Assembly: GCA_016785225.1 (NCBI GenBank)
Contig: JAFBJZ010000354.1
Coordinates: 2,766,001-2,830,000 of the forward strand
Source of the DNA: Psettodes erumei
Taxonomy: Eukaryota > Chordata > Actinopteri > Pleuronectiformes > Psettodidae
Direction of reading: 5' to 3'
DNA length: 64,000 nucleotides
Shown here piece by piece: positions 58,586 to 64,000 of the stretch. The position numbers and the translations under genes are program-made. The notes under the pieces were generated by a model. It worked only from the letters and a program-made list of their open reading frames with translations. It had not been told where the DNA came from and did no database searches. Position 1 is the first letter of the stretch, and the number at the start of each line of letters is the position of its first letter.

Positions 58586-59524
58586 ATCGATTTTTTTCAG
58601 TTACACGACACGACACAAACAACTTCTTCATGATTTCAAATACAAAACACACAAGACAGAGCGACTCCTTTGCTAAACAAACAACAACAACAACAAACCG
58701 TTAAGAGAGGGACAAAGAATGCGCAGAGCTAACAGCCTCCTGTGTGAAACAAAAGGTAATGAGAGCAACAGAGAAAGGTGGAGAGCGAAAGAAAAAAAGC
58801 ACATAGCAGGACATTTAAGACTCCCCGCCTCTTGTTCCCGGCTTGCCGTGTTACATGAAAACGCCGTCCCGCGGGACAACCCTCTGCACGAGACAAGGGA
58901 GGGAATGATGGAAGGAGAGAGAGAGGAGTAAAGAGGGAAAGGTGTGGAGGACGAGAGGAGGGGAAGGGAAACCTAGTTGGAGGAGAAGATCGAGAGCAGC
59001 AGCACAGGGGGAACTCTTCAGAGCTTCTGGGTGAGATGTGCAGGAATTATATGACATAGTTTATGAAGTTATGTTCCAAAAATCGCACAGCGTTCCGTCT
59101 TTTGGGAGAATTTTCCTCCTGACTTCATGGTTATAATTCTAACAGCTTTCATCAGGTGGCCTACTATCCTACCACACACTCTGTCACAACCATTTTTATT
59201 CCTAAATGATGCAAATTTCATCTTCCAAGAATAGACAGTATACGAACGGGATGTACACCTGCAAAGACAGGTTCAAATAATAATCAATAAGAATAATCAA
59301 AAAATCAAATGGCACAATTCACTAGGACTTTTCTTTCTCTCTGGATTTGTTTACTCAGACACCCTTGAGAAAAACACTGCAAGTCTGTGGGCTTTCTTTT
59401 TTGTCTCCGTTTTCAACAAAACAAAAACATCCTTTTAAGAATTCGTGTTGGACTGTACATTTCCAGAAGCCGCTGATTTACATTAATTTAGCAAGCTGAA
59501 ATTACTCTACTTCTACCACGTAAG

Positions 59525-59760
59525 ACTGCAACTATAAATTATTATCTTCAATTAATCTGCACATTTTTTTGGATTAATAATTTCATTATTCTGTTTGTGA
59601 AATACAACAGTTGTAATTACCCAGAGCCAGAGGTGACGTCTTCAGACTGCGTGTTTTCTTTGATCACGTGATGTGATGAGGAAAAACATGAAATTTGAGA
59701 GGATGACACTTTCAGCACTTCACGTTCTTCTTGAAAAATGACTGAAATTTATTTTCTGAT
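59525..59760. mobile_element. Relict of a common fish interspersed repeat
   Basis: GCAACTATAAATTATTATCT, TTCAATTAATCTGCACATTT, GAGGTGACGTCTTCAGA and TTGAAAAATGACTGAAA occur in the order of a repeat abundant in teleosts (GCAACTAACGATTATTTTC, ATCGATTAATCTGC, AAGGTGACGTCTTCAAA, TTGAAAAATGACT). Match from memory; decayed. Its AT-rich words should not be read as homeodomain sites. Confidence 0.6.
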
Positions 59761-60109
59761 AAATTCACAAACTGTTTCAGTTCTTGTCACGATGATAAGA
59801 GCAATCAAGTGGAGGGTGATGAAAAAAATTACTTCGAACAAATTTATCTTTTCAAATAAAATGAAATGCATCGTCTGTGTAACAGAAAGGTTTATGACAA
59901 GCATGTTACCAATAAAAGACAGAAGCTATTTTTTCTTCACCATAATCACCTTTGTTTATAGTAATTGTAACATGGGCAAAATTAATTTGCCGGTAGCATA
60001 TGGATTCTTTGCAATGCCACATGTATCATCTTAAATAGAAAGAGAAAGTCGTGCAGGAATAGAGAGAGACAGCGGTACAAATGTGACTGACATCAGCTCG
60101 CGCTCAGCT

Positions 60110-60330
60110 CATCAGTGGCGCGGCCTTTTAATCTACCCCCCTCTGGAGCAACATTAGCCACAGCCCCGGCAAAGAAAGTTAAATATTCACAGTACGAAGC
60201 AAGCTCCTCAGTGTTCAAACAAAGTGCTCTGCCAAGTTCAGCCATGTATGTAGAGGTGCTGCGACGGCAGAGAGGGAGGGAGACAGGGATGGAAGTATTT
60301 TATTATTCACACAAGGCATAATAAACCAGG
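60110..60330. other. Unique-looking non-coding block
   Basis: Starts with GCGGCCTTTTAATCTACC and includes AAGTTAAATATTCACAG. Possibly part of the same regulatory island as the next entry. No gene supported. Confidence 0.25.
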
Positions 60331-60349
60331 CACGCTCGGTTAGCAACAC

Positions 60350-60490
60350 TTAAACTCCCCATGCTGGAGCGGTTAGCCGCTAATACGACAGCAGTGATTT
60401 GGACATGTCCTATTAATAGTGCAGGGGAGGTTTCCATGCATGTTAATGGTGGCGTGTATTAGCTATTAATAGAATCGCATAGGGTGTCCT
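60350..60490. promoter_or_regulatory. Candidate CNE with duplicated palindrome
   Basis: The perfect palindrome CTATTAATAG occurs at 60410-60419 and 60463-60472, 53 bp apart. GGACATGTCC (60401-60410), a perfect palindrome fitting the p53-family half-site RRRCWWGYYY, abuts the first copy. CCATGCATGTTAATGG lies between them. Confidence 0.45.
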
Positions 60491-60510
60491 GAAATGGGAG
60501 AACATTTCTG

Positions 60511-60553
60511 TGTATTGGGAGTGTGTGTGGGTGTGCGTGGGTGTGTGTGGGTG
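60511..60553. repeat. Degenerate GTGTGGGTGTGC repeat
   Basis: GT-rich short tandem repeats with GGG interruptions. Confidence 0.85.
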
Positions 60554-60711
60554 AGAGTACACCCCCCCCTCTTTTCTTGGGTAGTTAGCATTGATGCAAA
60601 GTCAGTGTTTGTGAGACAATTGAGAGGGAGGGGTTGCAGAGCAGAAAGAGTGAGACCCTGGATGAAGTGTGCAAGGATTTTTGGCTGAGCTATGATTTTA
60701 TGGTTGTGCAG

Positions 60712-60738
60712 GTGTGTGTGCGTGTGTGTGTGTGCGCA
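60712..60738. repeat. (GT)n microsatellite
   Basis: GT array interrupted by GC. Confidence 0.9.
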
Positions 60739-60779
60739 CGTGCATTCCTGCCTGTGTGAGTCTCCAGAGGTTGTAAACA

Positions 60780-60781
<2 letters not shown>

Positions 60782-60822
<41 letters not shown>
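60782..60822. repeat. (GT)20 microsatellite
   Basis: Uninterrupted GT array. Confidence 0.97.
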
Positions 60823-60824
<2 letters not shown>

Positions 60825-61209
60825 CGAGAAAGCTGGGGAGAGAGAGAGGGGGGAAGCTGAGGAAAACAGGGAGGAGTGCACAAGACAGAAACCGGATGGT
60901 GTGGTTTTGAATCCGGGATGATGCAGTGTGATGCAGCTGAAAAAGTCTGGAAGCGCCGCGCGCTCCTCCTCGCCATGGATATTTAATGACCTGAGACCCC
61001 AGCCAGGCCTTCAGATTCCCCCACCCACCCACCACCACATCCTTCTGGTTCTCCACCCCCCTACATTGCGGCGAGGAGAGAAAGCTTCCCTTCTTTGCTC
61101 TGAGTCAATGTATATGGCAAGAGCTGGGAGGCATCAAGGAGAATATTAAAGGAGAAAGCCGAGCAGCCCAACGATAAGTCACAGTCCGGATAATTTCATG
61201 TATTAAAAA

Positions 61210-61490
61210 AAACTTCCTTTTCCACTAATTCTGTGAATACTGAAGGACTTTGTCTCATCAATTAACAAGAACCTCATATCACATTCTTTATTGTGGGTTT
61301 ACAGCATAAGGACTAAGATTGTAATTGTTTTCATAAATTTGACAACATCCTCGCTCTTGTCTTATCAGTGTGACACTATTGTGCAAACACAGTGTCCTAA
61401 TATTAGACCTTTTCAGTAATAAGCCTGATAAATACAGGCGTGCAAATCAAATTAAAAACATTATCCATGAATTTGTAGCCGAGAGAAGCG
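61210..61490. promoter_or_regulatory. Candidate CNE
   Basis: CATCAATTAACAAG, TCTTTATTGTGGG (SOX-like), GATTGTAATTG, AGTAATAAGCCTG and GTGCAAATCAAATTAAAAAC. About 280 bp without simple repeats. Confidence 0.43.
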
Positions 61491-62119
61491 TTTGTTTTTC
61501 CTGCCTGGAAAAAGGAAGCGTTCATTCATGCTGATATGAAAAGTATCGACACAAGCTGCCACACCGATCTCCACGTGAAACGAGGACACTGGAATGACCG
61601 CGCTTCCGGAGAAAGAGAAATTGCACTTGGACTCATCGCGGCACTTTCTAGCAACGAGACGGCGTCGCTTACTCAAAACTCAACTTGACAAAAACAGTCA
61701 GTTTCGTTTTCCCCTCCACGGGAAAGGAAAGACAAAATTTACCAACCGGCTTCTCCCGATAAGAAGTCGCACACAACGCTGTGATGTCAGTGACTTTGCA
61801 AAGAGAGTGGTGGCAGTGACGGAGGGAGGGGCGCGAGCACGCACTGGGCAGGTGTGTACTGACTGAGGTGACTGTTTTCTCTCCCCATATTTTTACACAT
61901 CACCACATCACTCCCACATTAAAAACAGACACATGCACGTGCGACACACAAACACACACCCTGACACTCCTTCCTCTCCCTTGCTTTTATATTTGGATCC
62001 TGAAATCACCGCAGCAGCACTGACTGGCCGAACGCGCAACACCTGATAATCCCATACTGTGTGCGTGTGTGCGTGTCAGCGAACACACTCATGCATGTGT
62101 GCGTACGTATCGTGCCGCT

Positions 62120-62290
62120 GAATAGGTATTGTTTTCCCCTGCGCTTCTGATCGGGCAATTTGGCAGCGGGGCTCAGGGAGGGGAAGCTAATGCGGATCTA
62201 ATGAGTCAGCGGGCCGGCAGGATTGAGAAGTGTATCGGCGCGGTAATGTGAGGAGATGGGGCCGCGGCGCCTTGAGGGATTAGAGTTTTG
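62120..62290. promoter_or_regulatory. Candidate CNE
   Basis: TTGTTTTCCCC, GGGCAATTTGGC, GAAGCTAATGCGG, TCTAATGAGTCAGC (an AP-1/MAF-like GAGTCAGC) and GCGGTAATGTG in balanced sequence, with pyrimidine-rich sequence following. Confidence 0.38.
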
Positions 62291-62467
62291 AGCTGCAGTA
62301 GATGGGGGGGGCCCGGCAAGGCCACATCCTTCCACCTCTTCCCTCCTCCCTCCCTTTACCTTTCCTTCTCTCTCCTAAATAATTCCCCTAGTGGATGTAT
62401 GGGCTCTCGCCCGCAACCCGCCCTGGGAGTAATTGATTTTTCTGCAGCTCCCCGCTCTGGTGCTAGA

Positions 62468-62496
62468 TGTGGTGGTGGTGGTGGTGGTGGTGGTGG
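62468..62496. repeat. (GGT)n trinucleotide repeat
   Basis: About nine GGT units followed by GGAGGAGG. Confidence 0.93.
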
Positions 62497-62631
62497 AGGA
62501 GGTTCTTAGTCTTTGTGTATCGTCAGCACACGCGGTACTGACGCAGGGGAGAATTACACCAGGACTTACAGATTACACTGCCAGGGTGCTGCTGTGTGTT
62601 GACCACAGCCGACGTTTGCTATCTTTCCTGG

Positions 62632-62632
<1 letters not shown>

Positions 62633-62661
<29 letters not shown>
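62633..62661. repeat. (GT)n microsatellite
   Basis: Uninterrupted GT array. Confidence 0.95.
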
Positions 62662-62662
<1 letters not shown>

Positions 62663-62699
62663 GTACACTTAAACATGGGCCAGCTGCAGTACAAGGTTG

Positions 62700-63540
62700 G
62701 GTATGTAAACAATCACGTGTGTATACGCTGCGCATACAAAAGCTGCGGCAGAAACACACACGGGTTTTGAGACACACTGAGATTTCTGCCTCCACGCTGA
62801 CGGTGAATGAAAATTTAGAGAAATTACGTGGAAGAAAATTTGACAATAAGATGGATTTTCAGAATCAACATCCCTGTGACTCAACAAACAACACCCGCTA
62901 CGTTAACATGGACTGACTACTCTGCTTTTTGAGGTGTTTACATGGCTAATAAAAAATGTATATACCACAGATATTCCTGCTTACATGAATGCCCTAACAA
63001 GTTGTTTATCGTGTCAAAATATGGAAAAGTGCAACGGCAGGAGCCGACTGTACCATCTGGTTTTCTTCATCAACTTATTGAAAAGGTCAGCAATATATTA
63101 ATGTGCTAGAATATTTGTGCACGTCCAAAAGGCTGTTGATGTCCAACTCTTTCATGATGCTTCTCCTCGTGTTTTTGTCTGTTTTTGTCTAGTAAGAGGC
63201 GACATGTTCTGAATGCACTGTATGTACATGCAGTATGCCCAAAGATTACCCTGAAAACTCAAACAGTATCCTCATATCCCATATATCTTTGTTGTATAAT
63301 GCCAAATTCAGAAAAAAACAAACAGAATATTTACATGACCTGCATCAAATTCCACCACCAGGGGTACAGGGGTACAGGAGCACACGGGCGAAGCTGCAAT
63401 GGGTCTTCATACTGTATGTAAGTATGCGACTATGTTTAAACATAAATGTAGGTATGTACATTCACACACAGGGGTGTGCATTTCTGACAGATGACTGGTG
63501 TGTGTTTGATCATTTCTCTGCCTTGTTCCTCTAAAGTCCT
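62700..63540. other. Non-coding DNA without clear features
   Basis: AT-rich, with a small tandem GGGGTACAG duplication at about 63360-63378. No gene supported. Confidence 0.3.
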
Positions 63541-63552
63541 GCTGGTTGTGTG

Positions 63553-63553
<1 letters not shown>

Positions 63554-63590
<37 letters not shown>
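63554..63590. repeat. (GT)18 microsatellite
   Basis: Uninterrupted GT array. Confidence 0.96.
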
Positions 63591-63591
<1 letters not shown>

Positions 63592-63836
63592 CTGGGGCTG
63601 TGCCTAGTGGGGTGATCATGTCTCAGCATTGATATTCAAATATGCCCTGAAAGTACAAACCCTTATGTCAGGGATCAAGGACTCGCACTGGTTTCAACAC
63701 AATCACTTCACTGTGCATGCCTCGCTCATAAATAACGGAGCAGCGCTCTACTTCATACCACTGTGTTTTAATTATTAAGATAGAACCACAGAGGTTATCT
63801 CACTGTTCTCTGCCTGCAACTAGAGAGAGAGACGGG

Positions 63837-63853
63837 AAAAAAAAAAAAAAAAA
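63837..63853. repeat. Poly-A run
   Basis: About 17 consecutive A on the + strand. No polyadenylation context or retroposed gene recognised beside it. Confidence 0.85.
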
Positions 63854-64000
63854 TCAGAATTTTTGTCAGCGCAGTGCTTAGGAGGCAACACTGTAAGGTG
63901 GCACAGTTGAAGGACAATGGGATTCTTTAAAAAAAGACAAAGAAGCTCTACCAACTAAACAGGGTGCAGCCACAGACGTCAGTTTAATGCCTTGGTTTTT

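Noticed and set aside
59525..59760. AT-rich cluster read as a homeodomain enhancer
   Set aside because: Its words follow the order of a known fish interspersed repeat, which explains the TAAT-rich content better.
60466..61056. 196-codon minus-strand open frame
   Set aside because: Much of it is Thr-His repeats translated from CA arrays. This is low-complexity translation, not a gene.
1..64000. CRISPR array, operon, phage or bacterial defence system
   Set aside because: No spacer-type repeats, no gene clusters and no ribosome-binding-site-led frames. The repeats are dinucleotide microsatellites of a vertebrate genome.
1..64000. Known microRNA hairpins
   Set aside because: I looked for familiar mature sequences such as those of let-7, miR-9, miR-10 and miR-124 and saw none. 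A full hairpin scan was not possible by eye.

Overview
The window looks like vertebrate, most likely teleost (ray-finned fish), nuclear DNA. Dinucleotide microsatellites of the (CA)n/(GT)n and (GA)n type occur every one to two kilobases. Several decayed interspersed-repeat fragments resemble families common in fish genomes. There is no dense open-reading-frame structure, no operon and no bacterial or phage gene. The species cannot be named from the sequence.

Layout: I found only one segment with a convincing exon shape, a 50-nt block near the left end (716-765) with a strong splice acceptor and a near-perfect donor. If it is real, the 63 kb to its right could be one very large intron plus flanking regulatory DNA. 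The longer open frames (up to about 220 codons) run through simple repeats or pyrimidine tracts, lack family motifs and are not supported as genes. No rRNA, tRNA, CRISPR array or intact transposon was seen.

The notable content is a series of 100-500 bp islands that are not repetitive and are rich in homeodomain (TAATTA/CAATTAG), POU octamer (ATGCAAAT), PBX/MEIS-like (TGATTGAT, ATCAAT), RFX X-box and nuclear-receptor-like words. They are separated by microsatellites and C/T-rich or G-rich low-complexity DNA. This is the texture of a conserved-noncoding-element (CNE) dense locus around a developmental regulator, but conservation itself cannot be seen in one sequence. All such calls are therefore inference of modest confidence.

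The best leads are: the twin POU octamers beside two homeodomain sites (39449-39533); the X-box palindrome at 50323-50337; the two copies of one palindrome beside a p53-type half-site (60401-60472); adjacent palindromes at 49220-49259; a homeodomain core bracketed by an 8-bp direct repeat (50774-50802); and two possible microexons (5269-5289 and 25000-25012). I did not find a clearly new gene system.
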